Below the pieces are notes generated by a model. That model was not told the DNA's origin and did not search any database. It worked only from the letters and a program-made list of their open reading frames with translations. From contig JACZVU010000157.1 of NCBI GenBank assembly GCA_022572485.1, positions 1 through 6,254 on the forward strand: a stretch of 6,254 bases of DNA. The letters are read 5' to 3'. Made by a program: the position numbers and the translations under genes. Below, piece after piece: positions 1 through 5,709 of this stretch. Every line of letters begins with the position of its first letter. The stretch's first letter is position 1. The stretch is from Myxococcales bacterium (GTDB taxonomy: Bacteria > Myxococcota_A > UBA9160 > SMWR01).

Positions 1-232
1 AGTATGTCCCATGGGACGCCAAAACTCCTAGCTCGCTACCCGTACACGAATAGTATTTGAAATAGCCGGCTCTCATGAGATCTTGGTCGAAGACCAGCAC
101 GTGGAGATCTTTGGGTGCCTGCTATGCGACGCACCGCTCTCCAGTCTCTTTGCGCGCTGCACTTCAGAAGGAGTAGCTGACGGCAAGAGCCGCCAAGAAT
201 GTAATCAGGAACTGTCTTTTAGCAGAGGCCAT
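1..232 (-). pseudogene. Possible decayed secreted-protein gene, partial at left edge
   Basis: Family not recognised. On the minus strand an ATG at 232-230 opens a 22-residue stretch with a basic start (MASAKRQ) and then a hydrophobic run (FLITFLAALAV), which is what a signal peptide looks like. The same frame meets TGA at 166-164 and TAG at 124-122. It then stays open for 40 codons to the window edge with protein-like text such as QAPKDLHVLVFDQD and AGYFKYYSCTGSELG. All parts share one frame, so two nonsense changes would be enough to break an original gene. No Shine-Dalgarno sequence is visible before the ATG. The gene would diverge from the methyltransferase at 332. Alternatives are chance open frames, or a real short gene starting at the ATG at 76-74. 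Confidence is low because only one end is visible. Confidence 0.3.
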
Positions 233-243
233 GTCGAGTCTGA

Positions 244-310
244 AACGCTTTGACTGCGTACAACGTCGAGGATCTGTATAGTCAAACGGTGGTCTGCGTA
301 GTCAAGCGTT
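244..310. repeat. AGTCAA repeat cluster, operator-like
   Basis: Three copies of an AGTCAA-type motif lie just before the methyltransferase. One is inverted (AACGCTTTGACT, 244-255) and two are direct (AGTCAAACG, 280-288; AGTCAAGCG, 300-308). The direct copies are 20 bases apart and sit in a 20-base unit matching at about 14 of 20 positions. The inverted copy is offset by 30 bases, so all three would face the same side of the helix. The outer copies also form an imperfect inverted repeat (244-255 with 300-310, one bulged T). Such spacing suits a regulator binding site. That function is inferred. Confidence 0.4.
250..282 (+). promoter_or_regulatory. Weak candidate promoter for the methyltransferase
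   Basis: TTGACT at 250-255 resembles a -35 box and TATAGT at 277-282 resembles a -10 box. The spacing of 21 bases is too long for a normal sigma70 promoter. Both hexamers fall inside the repeat cluster, so the resemblance may be incidental. It is listed because no better promoter is visible before 332. Confidence 0.2.
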
Positions 311-331
311 GAAATCTAAGCTGGAGGGGAT

Positions 332-1099
332 GTGAGTTTTAATCATCCGCGCTTTAACGAGACCCTTGTATCGCTACAAAATACGAGATTTGACTACAAC
401 GCCACTTCGATTTCGAGTTGCGAAGGGGAATTCATTTGGAATCTCATTCGAAATCACGGTTACGAGAAAACTATCGAGATTGGTTGCGCTCTCGGAGTTT
501 CCTCATTGTATATCTGCGACGCCCTATCTCTCACAGGGAACCCGTCTCACACAATCATTGATCCCTTTCAGACGGGCAATTCGGATTGGGAGGGCATCGG
601 GATACATAACCTCAAAGAGAGAAATATAGATTTCTTTACACTCGTGGAACAACCGTCTGAATTTGCACTGCCTAAATTGATAGCGTCGGGTGAAACGTTT
701 GATTTTGACTTCATAGATGGGTATCACACCTTCGATCATGCCCTGGTTGATTTTTTTTACCTGAATCGAATGATCAGAGTTGGTGGCATGATTGTATTCG
801 ATGACGCCAATTGTCCATCCATTAGCAAGCTCATTCGCTATCTTCGTAGTTATCCCGCTTATCAGCTCGTATTCCCTCCCCCCGCAGATAGCAACCAGGA
901 TCACCTGAGCAATCGACAAAAAGTTCTGCATCTGTTTATCAAAGCGACCAAGCTGGTTCCCGAGCAGACCCGGAAGGAACTATTTTCCGACCGTGTCAAC
1001 TTGGGAATCATTCAAGTCCCAGCAACATCCTCTATTGTGGGCCTGATGAAGATTGGCGAGGACGAGCGCCGCTGGGACTGGTACGAAAATTTTGTTTGA
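332..1099 (+). CDS. Class I SAM-dependent methyltransferase (Methyltransf_24-like)
   Basis: A 255-residue Rossmann-fold methyltransferase. SAM-binding motif I is E49-I-G-C-A-L-G55. The acidic residue closing the second strand is D77 (HTIIDPF). The stretch around D126-F-I-D129-G-Y-H and then G151-G-M-I-V-F-D157-D158 matches the Methyltransf_24 pattern of FIDG(D/Y)H followed by a GG-turn and DD. The C-terminal GEDERRWDW segment resembles the end of family members often found in surface-polysaccharide or sugar-modification clusters; acceptor substrate unknown. Start is GTG at 332, with GGAGGGG at 323-329; the ATG at 330 is followed at once by a stop. Sampled lines are about 40-45% GC against 60-70% in dnaX, and codon use is AT-rich, suggesting transfer or an accessory island. 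It contains an 8-T run at 751-758 but the frame is intact. It stands alone here, about 670 bases before dnaX. Confidence 0.85.
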   Translation: MSFNHPRFNETLVSLQNTRFDYNATSISSCEGEFIWNLIRNHGYEKTIEIGCALGVSSLYICDALSLTGNPSHTIIDPFQTGNSDWEGIGIHNLKERNIDFFTLVEQPSEFALPKLIASGETFDFDFIDGYHTFDHALVDFFYLNRMIRVGGMIVFDDANCPSISKLIRYLRSYPAYQLVFPPPADSNQDHLSNRQKVLHLFIKATKLVPEQTRKELFSDRVNLGIIQVPATSSIVGLMKIGEDERRWDWYENFV

Positions 1100-1323
1100 A
1101 TTGATCTATTGCTGACTGATGGCTCACTGAGCGACCGGAAGCGAATCGAACAGCCCCTCGCACGCGCCGGGTACGACGAGAAGCTTTCAGTATCCAGGTT
1201 GCTCTTCGGGTCTTCGAGGTCAGGCGGCGGCTCGCGCGGATGAGCACTCCACGAATTTCACTGTTCTCGAATCTAGGGAACACGCCGGCCAGGACCTCGA
1301 GAAAGGGCCGGGTCGCAGACGCG

Positions 1324-1346
1324 GGCTTCGCGTGAAGCCGGGTTTT
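1324..1346 (+). terminator. Candidate intrinsic terminator
   Basis: A 6-bp perfect stem GGCTTC (1324-1329) / GAAGCC (1334-1339) with loop GCGT is followed by GGG and TTTT (1343-1346). It could end transcription coming from the methyltransferase and insulate the ffs-dnaX block. The T run is short and starts 3 bases after the stem, so this is only moderately supported. Confidence 0.35.
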
Positions 1347-1396
1347 GTGCGATTTCCCTGTATTTTCCTTGTAGATCAGGGATTTCGGCCGAGTGA

Positions 1397-1456
1397 CGAG
1401 ATCGCTACAGACTGCACGCTCCGCCAACCCGGTCGTGCGTCTGTTTGGCGATTGCG
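1397..1456. repeat. Long imperfect inverted repeat / hairpin upstream of ffs
   Basis: Pairings read directly: ATCGC (1401-1405) with GCGAT (1448-1452); ACAGAC (1407-1412) with GTCTGT (1439-1444); GCACG (1414-1418) with CGTGC (1434-1438); CCG (1421-1423) with CGG (1430-1432). Only a bulged T1413 and small internal loops interrupt them. G1398/C1455 and C1397/G1456 can extend the base. That is 19 or more pairs in about 60 bases. It ends about 50 bases before the ffs promoter. Function unknown: a structured RNA, a protein-binding DNA cruciform, or a relic of a mobile element. Confidence 0.55.
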
Positions 1457-1507
1457 CAGCGTCCACTTCGCGCCAGCCGCAATCCATCGACGCGTCGGGG
1501 TACGCGA

Positions 1508-1536
1508 TTGACCCCCTCGGACGAGACGAGTAGAGT
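1508..1536 (+). promoter_or_regulatory. Sigma70-type promoter of the SRP RNA gene
   Basis: TTGACC (1508-1513) and TAGAGT (1531-1536) are separated by exactly 17 bases. The predicted start, about 6-9 bases after the -10 box, is 1542-1545. That is where the outermost paired bases of the SRP RNA helix begin (G1544), so promoter and RNA structure agree independently. It may also drive dnaX by read-through, since no clear promoter or U-tract terminator lies between the RNA and dnaX. Confidence 0.7.
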
Positions 1537-1543
1537 CGAGAAC

Positions 1544-1680
1544 GCCTTGTCGAGAGCCGCGATCGCAGGGTCCCGTTCGATCACGAACCTCGTGAACTCC
1601 GTCAGATCCGGAAGGAAGCAGCGGTAGCGGGAATTCGGTTGCGAGTGGGGGTGCCCTGCGATCCCGGCTCTCCGCAAGCC
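1544..1680 (+). ncRNA. ffs: Signal recognition particle RNA (4.5S-type)
   Basis: The RNA of the signal recognition particle binds Ffh and targets nascent membrane proteins to FtsY and the translocon. The near-invariant Ffh-binding hairpin is at 1601-1622. It contains TCCGGAAGGAAGCAGC with the GGAA tetraloop at 1610-1613 and differs from the E. coli block at one base (A1606). Outside it a long rod pairs in register: 1544-1570 with 1654-1680 (paired positions sum to 3224), including perfect GATCGCAGGG/CCCTGCGATC and GAGAGCCG/CGGCTCTC, with three C-C mismatches and one G-T wobble. This gives about 137 nt, somewhat longer than E. coli 4.5S RNA (114 nt). The promoter at 1508-1536 leaves no room for a 5' Alu domain, so this is the small helix-8-only type. 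ffs next to dnaX is a recurrent bacterial order. Identity is very secure; the ends are inferred from pairing and promoter. Confidence 0.93.
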
Positions 1681-1695
1681 GTCGATGTTCTCAAG

Positions 1696-1713
1696 TCGGC
1701 AGCACGGTGCCGG
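1696..1713 (+). other. Hairpin between ffs and dnaX
   Basis: CGGCA (1697-1701) pairs with TGCCG (1708-1712) around a 6-base loop, with a T-G closing wobble at 1696/1713. No T run follows, so it is not a standard intrinsic terminator. It may mark the 3' end of the SRP RNA precursor or be part of the dnaX leader. Confidence 0.3.
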
Positions 1714-1771
1714 TCAGATTGGACGAACAGGATCCCATGGTCTTCCCCCACCCCCACCTCCACGGCACCCG

Positions 1772-3490
1772 ATGAGCTACCAGGTTCTCGCCCGCAAGTG
1801 GCGCCCCCAGAACTTCGATGACGTCTACGGCCAGGCGCACGTCACGCGGCCACTGCGCAATGCGATCCGCTCGGATCGCGTGCCCCACGCGATCCTGTTG
1901 ACGGGCCCACGCGGGACCGGCAAGACCACCCTCGCGCGAATTCTAGCCCGCTGCTTGAATTGCGAGAAAGGGCCGACCGACACACCCTGCGGCGAGTGCG
2001 TCTCCTGCAACGAGATCGCCGCAGGGACCTCAACCGACGTCCGCGAAGTCGATGCGGCAAGTCGAACGAGCGTCGACGATGTGCGCGAGTTGATCGAAGC
2101 GATCCGCTACGCGCCTTCACCCGGCAAGCACCGGATCTTCATCGTCGACGAAGTCCACATGTTGTCGACCGCGGCCTTCAACGCGCTGCTCAAGACCCTC
2201 GAAGAACCGCCACCGCGCAGCCTCTTCGTGTTCGCAACCACCAACCCTGAAAAGATCCCCTTTACGGTGATTTCGCGCTGCCAGCGTCACGATCTGCGGC
2301 GCATCGCGGTCCGCGAGATCGTCGAGAGCCTGGCCGCAATCACCAAGGCCGAGGGCGTGATCGTCTCGGAGCAAAGCCTGCTCGCGATCGCGCGCGAGGC
2401 GGACGGCTCCCTGCGCGACGCCCAGACTTTGCTCGATCAGATCGTTTCCTTTGGCGGGACCGAAATCGACGACGAGCAGGTGGCGGACATACTGGACCTC
2501 GTCGATCGAAAATTGCTGCTCGCGATCGCGGAAGCCTGCGTGAACGGAGATACCGCCGCGGCGATCGAGGCTTGCGCCCGCGCGGGCGCGAGCGGCATCG
2601 ATGCCAAGCGGCTCGGCGAAAACCTGCTCGCACTGCTTCGCGATCTGGTCGTGTTGCGCATCGCGCCGGACGCAAACCAACTCGTGGAGGGAGGCGACGC
2701 GGAGATCGCAGAACTCCGCGCACTGTCCGAAAGATGCGAGGAAGCCCGGCTGCGGCGGATGTTCCGAGCGCTCCTCAAGGAACAGGAAGATCTCGCCTGG
2801 GCTCCCCAACCCTTCGCGGTGCTCGAAATGGCGGTGGTTCGACTCGCGGCGATGCCGTCGGGTGATGATGTCGCGCAGCTGCTCGCGCGTATCGACGCGC
2901 TCGAGCGCGGGCTTCGGGAGGGCCCGACCGGCGGCGGACCCGGCGGCAGCGCGCCACGTGATGGACGCCGCAATGCGGCTTCGCACTCCAGCTCGCCTGG
3001 AGCACACGGCGCGGCACCAACGGAAGGCGCATCCGAGCGCGAGGCGGGGTCGCCCGATTCGCCCCCGAGCAACGGAAGTTTCGACGCACACCCGGCCGTG
3101 GTACTCGACCGCCTGCGCGACTTCATTAGAGAAAAACACCCCGGACTCGTTGCGGCTCTCGAGGGTGGGAAGTTGCTCGAGCATGACGATCAGCACATAC
3201 GGGTGTTCATTCCAAAACCCTTCGCCGCCCAACGGCTGCAAGACCGACTCGAATCACTCGAAGCGGCCTGCGCGAAATTCTTTGGGCACCCCATTCGGGT
3301 TCAAATCGAAACCACCGAGGCGGATGCCGAAGCCGGGAGCGGAGCGGCGGCGGACGCAAAAGCCACGCCCACTGGAGAAGCGCTGCGAGAGCTGACACAG
3401 CGGGCACTCAAGAATCCCGCGGTCAATCGCGCGGTCGAGATCCTCAACGGCGAGATCCTCGAAATCCGGCCCACGGGGCATGCGCGATGA
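1772..3490 (+). CDS. dnaX: DNA polymerase III subunit tau/gamma (clamp loader)
   Basis: 572-residue AAA+ ATPase of the clamp loader, which opens the beta sliding clamp and places it on primed DNA. Start at ATG 1772 gives the classic MSYQVLARKWRP opening; the frame extends upstream to 1685, but that would add a Pro/Gly/Arg-rich tail and overlap the SRP region. Motifs: Walker A G45-PRGTGK-T52; zinc-module cysteines C64, C73, C76, C79; Walker B IVD126E127VH; sensor 1 TTN158; SRC motif with R169 as arginine finger; sensor 2 region GSLRDAQ. A Gly/Ser/Pro-rich linker (about 390-440) leads to a C-terminal domain ending NPAVNRAVEILNGEILEIR, typical of proteins from this broad group. No Shine-Dalgarno sequence precedes the ATG; the leader is instead C-rich. 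No perfect AAAAAAG-type slippery site is seen, so one full-length (tau-like) product is expected. The last bases overlap ybaB by ATGA. Confidence 0.97.
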   Translation: MSYQVLARKWRPQNFDDVYGQAHVTRPLRNAIRSDRVPHAILLTGPRGTGKTTLARILARCLNCEKGPTDTPCGECVSCNEIAAGTSTDVREVDAASRTSVDDVRELIEAIRYAPSPGKHRIFIVDEVHMLSTAAFNALLKTLEEPPPRSLFVFATTNPEKIPFTVISRCQRHDLRRIAVREIVESLAAITKAEGVIVSEQSLLAIAREADGSLRDAQTLLDQIVSFGGTEIDDEQVADILDLVDRKLLLAIAEACVNGDTAAAIEACARAGASGIDAKRLGENLLALLRDLVVLRIAPDANQLVEGGDAEIAELRALSERCEEARLRRMFRALLKEQEDLAWAPQPFAVLEMAVVRLAAMPSGDDVAQLLARIDALERGLREGPTGGGPGGSAPRDGRRNAASHSSSPGAHGAAPTEGASEREAGSPDSPPSNGSFDAHPAVVLDRLRDFIREKHPGLVAALEGGKLLEHDDQHIRVFIPKPFAAQRLQDRLESLEAACAKFFGHPIRVQIETTEADAEAGSGAAADAKATPTGEALRELTQRALKNPAVNRAVEILNGEILEIRPTGHAR

Positions 3491-3825
3491 CCTCTCCCGA
3501 CTTCGCCGATCTCTTCCAGAAGGCGCAGCAGGCCCAGCAGAAGATCGCCGAATTGCAACGCGACCTCGCGGAGCGGCGAGTCGAGGGAGAGTCCGGCGGA
3601 GGAATGGTGACCGTCGTGGCGACCGGAGCACTGCGAATCCTCGAGATCCGAATCGAACCTTCGCTGCTGGAATCGGGCGATACCCGCATGATCCAAGACC
3701 TCACCGCGGCGGCCGTCAACGCAGCGCTGACGAACGCGCAGCGCATGGTCCAGGAAGAGTTCCAGCGCGCCTCGATCGGCATCCAATTGCCGGGCTCGCT
3801 CGGCGGCCCCGGAAGCGCCCCATAG
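3487..3825 (+). CDS. ybaB: YbaB/EbfC nucleoid-associated protein
   Basis: 112-residue small DNA-binding protein of the YbaB/EbfC family, which forms dimers with a tweezer shape and binds DNA with low specificity in the nucleoid. Features: an N-terminal amphipathic helix rich in Gln/Ala (DFADLFQKAQQAQQKIAELQ, residues 5-24), a central glycine loop and beta region (GESGGGMVTVVATGALRILEIRI), the family acidic/hydrophobic turn around LLESGD, and a helix DLTAAAVNAALTNAQRMVQEE, then a flexible Gly/Pro tail. Length is typical. Its ATG (3487) overlaps the dnaX stop as ATGA, implying translational coupling; recR begins 4 bases after its stop. The dnaX-ybaB-recR order is conserved across many bacteria and supports the call. 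Confidence 0.93.
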   Translation: MTSPDFADLFQKAQQAQQKIAELQRDLAERRVEGESGGGMVTVVATGALRILEIRIEPSLLESGDTRMIQDLTAAAVNAALTNAQRMVQEEFQRASIGIQLPGSLGGPGSAP

Positions 3826-3829
3826 ATCC

Positions 3830-4429
3830 ATGCGAAGCACACCCGCACCGATCGAGCGCCTGATCACCGCCCTCAAGAGGCTGCCGGGCATCGGCGAGAA
3901 ATCCGCCACGCGGCTCTCGTTCTATCTGCTGGGTGCTCCGGATTCGGTCGTGCGCGAATTGAGCGAAGCGATCGAACGCCTCAAGCACGAAATCGTACTC
4001 TGCGAGACCTGCTTCGACCTCACCGACCAATCTCCCTGTGCGATCTGCCGCGACGATCGCCGAGACCCTTCTGTGATCTGCGTGGTCGAGGAACCTGCCG
4101 ATCTCGTGGCCATCGAGCGCAGCAGGGTTTTCCGAGGCCACTACCACGTGCTGGGGGGGGTGCTCTCGCCAATCGATGGAGTGGGGCCGGACGAGCTGAG
4201 AATTGCTGAGCTCGAGACCCGCCTGAAATCCGGAAAGGTGGGAGAGGTCATCCTGGCCACCAATCCGAATGCCGAAGGCGATGCGACCGCCCATCTCATC
4301 TCAACGCAGCTCGCCGGGTGTGGTGCGAAGTTCAGCCGGATTGCCTGTGGGATGCCCCTGGGTGGGGATCTTGAATACGCAGATCACGTCACCATCGGCC
4401 GCTCGATGGAAAATCGCGGCCCCATTTAG
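3830..4429 (+). CDS. recR: Recombination mediator protein RecR
   Basis: 199-residue RecR (E. coli protein 201). It works with RecO and RecF to load RecA on gapped, SSB-coated DNA. Domains in order: helix-hairpin-helix with LPGIGEKSA (residues 18-26); a C4 zinc finger C58-x2-C61-x8-C70-x2-C73; a Toprim domain starting ICVVEEPADLVAIE (E87/E88), with HVLGGVLSPIDGVGPDEL and ATNPNAEGD; and a C-terminal GMPLGGDLEYADHVT segment. The Toprim first motif reads VVEEPAD where E. coli has VVESPAD. Start ATG 3830 lies 4 bases after the ybaB stop, with no strong Shine-Dalgarno, so translation is probably coupled. An 8-G run at 4153-4160 encodes the end of HVLGGV in the correct frame. All family residues appear intact. 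Confidence 0.97.
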   Translation: MRSTPAPIERLITALKRLPGIGEKSATRLSFYLLGAPDSVVRELSEAIERLKHEIVLCETCFDLTDQSPCAICRDDRRDPSVICVVEEPADLVAIERSRVFRGHYHVLGGVLSPIDGVGPDELRIAELETRLKSGKVGEVILATNPNAEGDATAHLISTQLAGCGAKFSRIACGMPLGGDLEYADHVTIGRSMENRGPI

Positions 4430-4498
4430 ATCGGGGGGCACCGAGCATCGGACTAAAGCCGCGTCCCGAGTGCGCCGAACCACTCGCCGGGCTTATGC

Positions 4499-4528
4499 TT
4501 GCCGGGAGTTTGCCATACGCGGTAAGGT
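4499..4528 (+). promoter_or_regulatory. Candidate promoter for mglBA
   Basis: TTGCCG (4499-4504) and TAAGGT (4523-4528) are 18 bases apart and would start RNA near 4535, giving a leader of about 43 bases before mglB. The match is modest. The 148-base gap after recR, in contrast to the 4-base spacings before it, supports a separate transcription start here. Confidence 0.35.
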
Positions 4529-4561
4529 GCGTAGGGGAACCCACTGACTGCCCCACTGCTT

Positions 4562-4579
4562 ATCGAGGCAATTGCCGAT
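4562..4579 (+). promoter_or_regulatory. Palindrome over the mglB ribosome binding site
   Basis: GGCAATTGCC (4567-4576) is a perfect 10-base palindrome between the GAGG Shine-Dalgarno (4565-4568) and ATG 4578. In RNA, GGC/GCC plus ATC (4562-4564) with GAT (4577-4579) could form a small hairpin that covers the Shine-Dalgarno and start codon. Alternatively it is a DNA operator. Either role is inferred. Confidence 0.3.
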
Positions 4580-5072
4580 GAATGACACGCAGCTGGTGAT
4601 GTACGACGAGGACTTTCGCAAGGTCTTGGCCGTCATCCAGAAGCTCGTTCGGGACGCAAACGCCAAGGGCATCTTCGTCGTCGATCGAAACGGACAGCTC
4701 ATCGGAGAAGCGGGTGAGATGCGGGGGATCGACACGACGAGCCTCGCGTCGCTGACCGCGGGTTGCATCGCGGCGACTGGAGGCCTCGCCAAGATTGTCG
4801 GCGAAGAGGAATTTCCGATCCACTTCCACCAGGGTCAACGGGACAATCTCCACATCTCGCTGGTCGCAAAGCGAATCATCCTGGTCGTGATCTTCGACGA
4901 ACGCAGCTCGCTCGGACTCGTCCGGCTGCGGGTGAAGAAAGCCGGAGCCGAACTCGCCAAGGTTTTTGAACAGATCCAGAAACGCTCGGAACAAGCGAAT
5001 GCGGAGGGAGGTGGCGATGCGCCTTTCTCCGAGATCACGGACGAAGACATCGACAACCTCTTTTCGATGTAG
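4578..5072 (+). CDS. mglB: MglB, Roadblock/LC7 GTPase-activating protein for MglA
   Basis: 164-residue Roadblock/LC7 protein. In Myxococcus xanthus and Thermus, MglB dimers bind MglA and stimulate its GTPase, keeping active MglA at the leading pole. The text closely follows M. xanthus MglB as I recall it: [10 protein letters not shown] near the start, [17 protein letters not shown] (about 27-42), [12 protein letters not shown] (51-62), [33 protein letters not shown] (about 103-122), and the C-terminal [12 protein letters not shown], a segment that in M. xanthus contacts MglA. Start is ATG 4578 rather than the upstream in-frame TTG 4572, because GAGG (4565-4568) is 9 bases from the ATG and the homologue starts there. 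Cytoplasmic; no signal or membrane segment. Pairs with mglA 7 bases downstream. Confidence 0.95.
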   Translation: MNDTQLVMYDEDFRKVLAVIQKLVRDANAKGIFVVDRNGQLIGEAGEMRGIDTTSLASLTAGCIAATGGLAKIVGEEEFPIHFHQGQRDNLHISLVAKRIILVVIFDERSSLGLVRLRVKKAGAELAKVFEQIQKRSEQANAEGGGDAPFSEITDEDIDNLFSM

Positions 5073-5079
5073 ATCGTCA

Positions 5080-5670
5080 ATGTCCTTCATCAATTACTCT
5101 TCGCGCGAAATCAACTGCAAGATCGTCTACTACGGACCTGGTCTGTGTGGCAAGACGACCAATCTGCAGTTCATCTACAACAAGACGAACCCCGACCTCA
5201 AAGGCAAGATGATCTCGCTTGCAACCGAAACCGAGCGCACCCTCTTCTTCGATTTCCTGCCGCTCGCACTGGGGCAGATCCGCGGCTTCAAGACACGCTT
5301 CCACCTCTACACTGTTCCGGGTCAAGTCTTCTACGACGCGAGCCGCAAGCTGATCCTGAAAGGTGTGGATGGCGTGGTCTTCGTGGCCGACAGCCAGATC
5401 GAACGAATGGAGGCGAACCTCGAAAGCCTCGATAACCTGAAGCTCAATCTCGCCGAACAGGGTTACGATCTCGACAAGACGCCCTACATCGTGCAGTACA
5501 ACAAACGCGATCTTCCCAATGCGGCTCCACTCGATGAGATCCGCCGCCTCCTCAACCCCATCGGTGTACCGGACTTCGAAGCCTGCTCGACGGTGGGAAC
5601 GGGCGTGTTCGAAACGCTGAAAGCCGTTGCCCGCGCAGTGCTGAGCGACCTCAAGCAGATGAGCAAGTAG
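5080..5670 (+). CDS. mglA: MglA, Ras-like polarity GTPase
   Basis: 196-residue small GTPase (M. xanthus MglA is 195). GTP-bound MglA marks the leading pole, recruits motility complexes and directs reversals in gliding bacteria; in non-gliding relatives it has other polarity roles. Motifs: P-loop G19-PGLCGK-T26; switch I region with R53, the intrinsic arginine finger; PM3 reads TVPGQ (78-82), lacking the Asp of the usual DxxG, which is the known MglA-type signature; Q82 is present; N141-KRD144 gives guanine specificity. The start [19 protein letters not shown] is identical to the M. xanthus protein as I recall it, which fixes ATG 5080 although the frame is open upstream to 4966. No Shine-Dalgarno is visible and the mglB stop is 7 bases before, so coupling is likely. 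Complete, with no missing key residue. Confidence 0.97.
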   Translation: MSFINYSSREINCKIVYYGPGLCGKTTNLQFIYNKTNPDLKGKMISLATETERTLFFDFLPLALGQIRGFKTRFHLYTVPGQVFYDASRKLILKGVDGVVFVADSQIERMEANLESLDNLKLNLAEQGYDLDKTPYIVQYNKRDLPNAAPLDEIRRLLNPIGVPDFEACSTVGTGVFETLKAVARAVLSDLKQMSK

Positions 5671-5709
5671 GAGCCTTCGAGCCCCCCCATCCAGCGGCGG
5701 GTCGATTCC

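Larger units (their letters stand above)
1100..1507. other. Gene-free GC-rich spacer
   Basis: No convincing protein gene on either strand. The longest open frame (minus, 1487-1032) is rich in Arg, Ser and Thr, runs back into the methyltransferase, and has no recognisable motif or ribosome binding site. Base composition switches near 1110-1140 from AT-rich to GC-rich, which marks the edge of the methyltransferase segment. The spacer holds a terminator-like hairpin (1324-1346) and a long imperfect hairpin (about 1397-1456), described separately. No tRNA was found. Confidence 0.6.

Noticed and set aside
32..253. Plus-strand open stretch of 73 codons
   Set aside because: No ATG in frame, no protein-like motif, and antisense to the more protein-like decayed frame.
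1140..1200. tRNA-like T-arm (TTCGATTC) on the minus strand
   Set aside because: No matching acceptor, D or anticodon stems nearby.
1032..1487. Minus-strand open frame of 151 codons in the spacer
   Set aside because: Arg/Ser/Thr-rich, overlaps the methyltransferase 3' end, has no ribosome binding site, and passes through the two hairpins.
1440..1530. A 5' Alu domain making a large SRP RNA
   Set aside because: A good promoter at 1508-1536 places the start at the base of the small-type rod.
1538..1692. Extra pairing GAGAAC (1538-1543) with GTTCTC (1687-1692) as part of the SRP RNA
   Set aside because: The left arm lies at or before the predicted transcription start and is separated by a 6-base bulge; probably incidental.
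1685..1771. Upstream ATG extending dnaX by 29 residues
   Set aside because: The extension is a Gly/Pro/Arg-rich non-family sequence lying right after the SRP RNA, while MSYQVLARKWRP at 1772 is the standard DnaX start.
3131..3137. A5 run as a programmed -1 frameshift site in dnaX
   Set aside because: The heptamer is G AAA AAC in the reading frame, not a proper X XXY YYZ slippery site.
2117..3241. Minus-strand open frame of 374 codons
   Set aside because: Fully antisense to dnaX, with a composition imposed by GC-rich codons and no recognisable motif.
3301..4294. Minus-strand open frames opposite dnaX, ybaB and recR
   Set aside because: Shadows of well-identified plus-strand genes.
4572..4577. 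TTG start for mglB
   Set aside because: Only 3 bases from the GAGG Shine-Dalgarno; ATG 4578 has proper spacing and matches the homologue.
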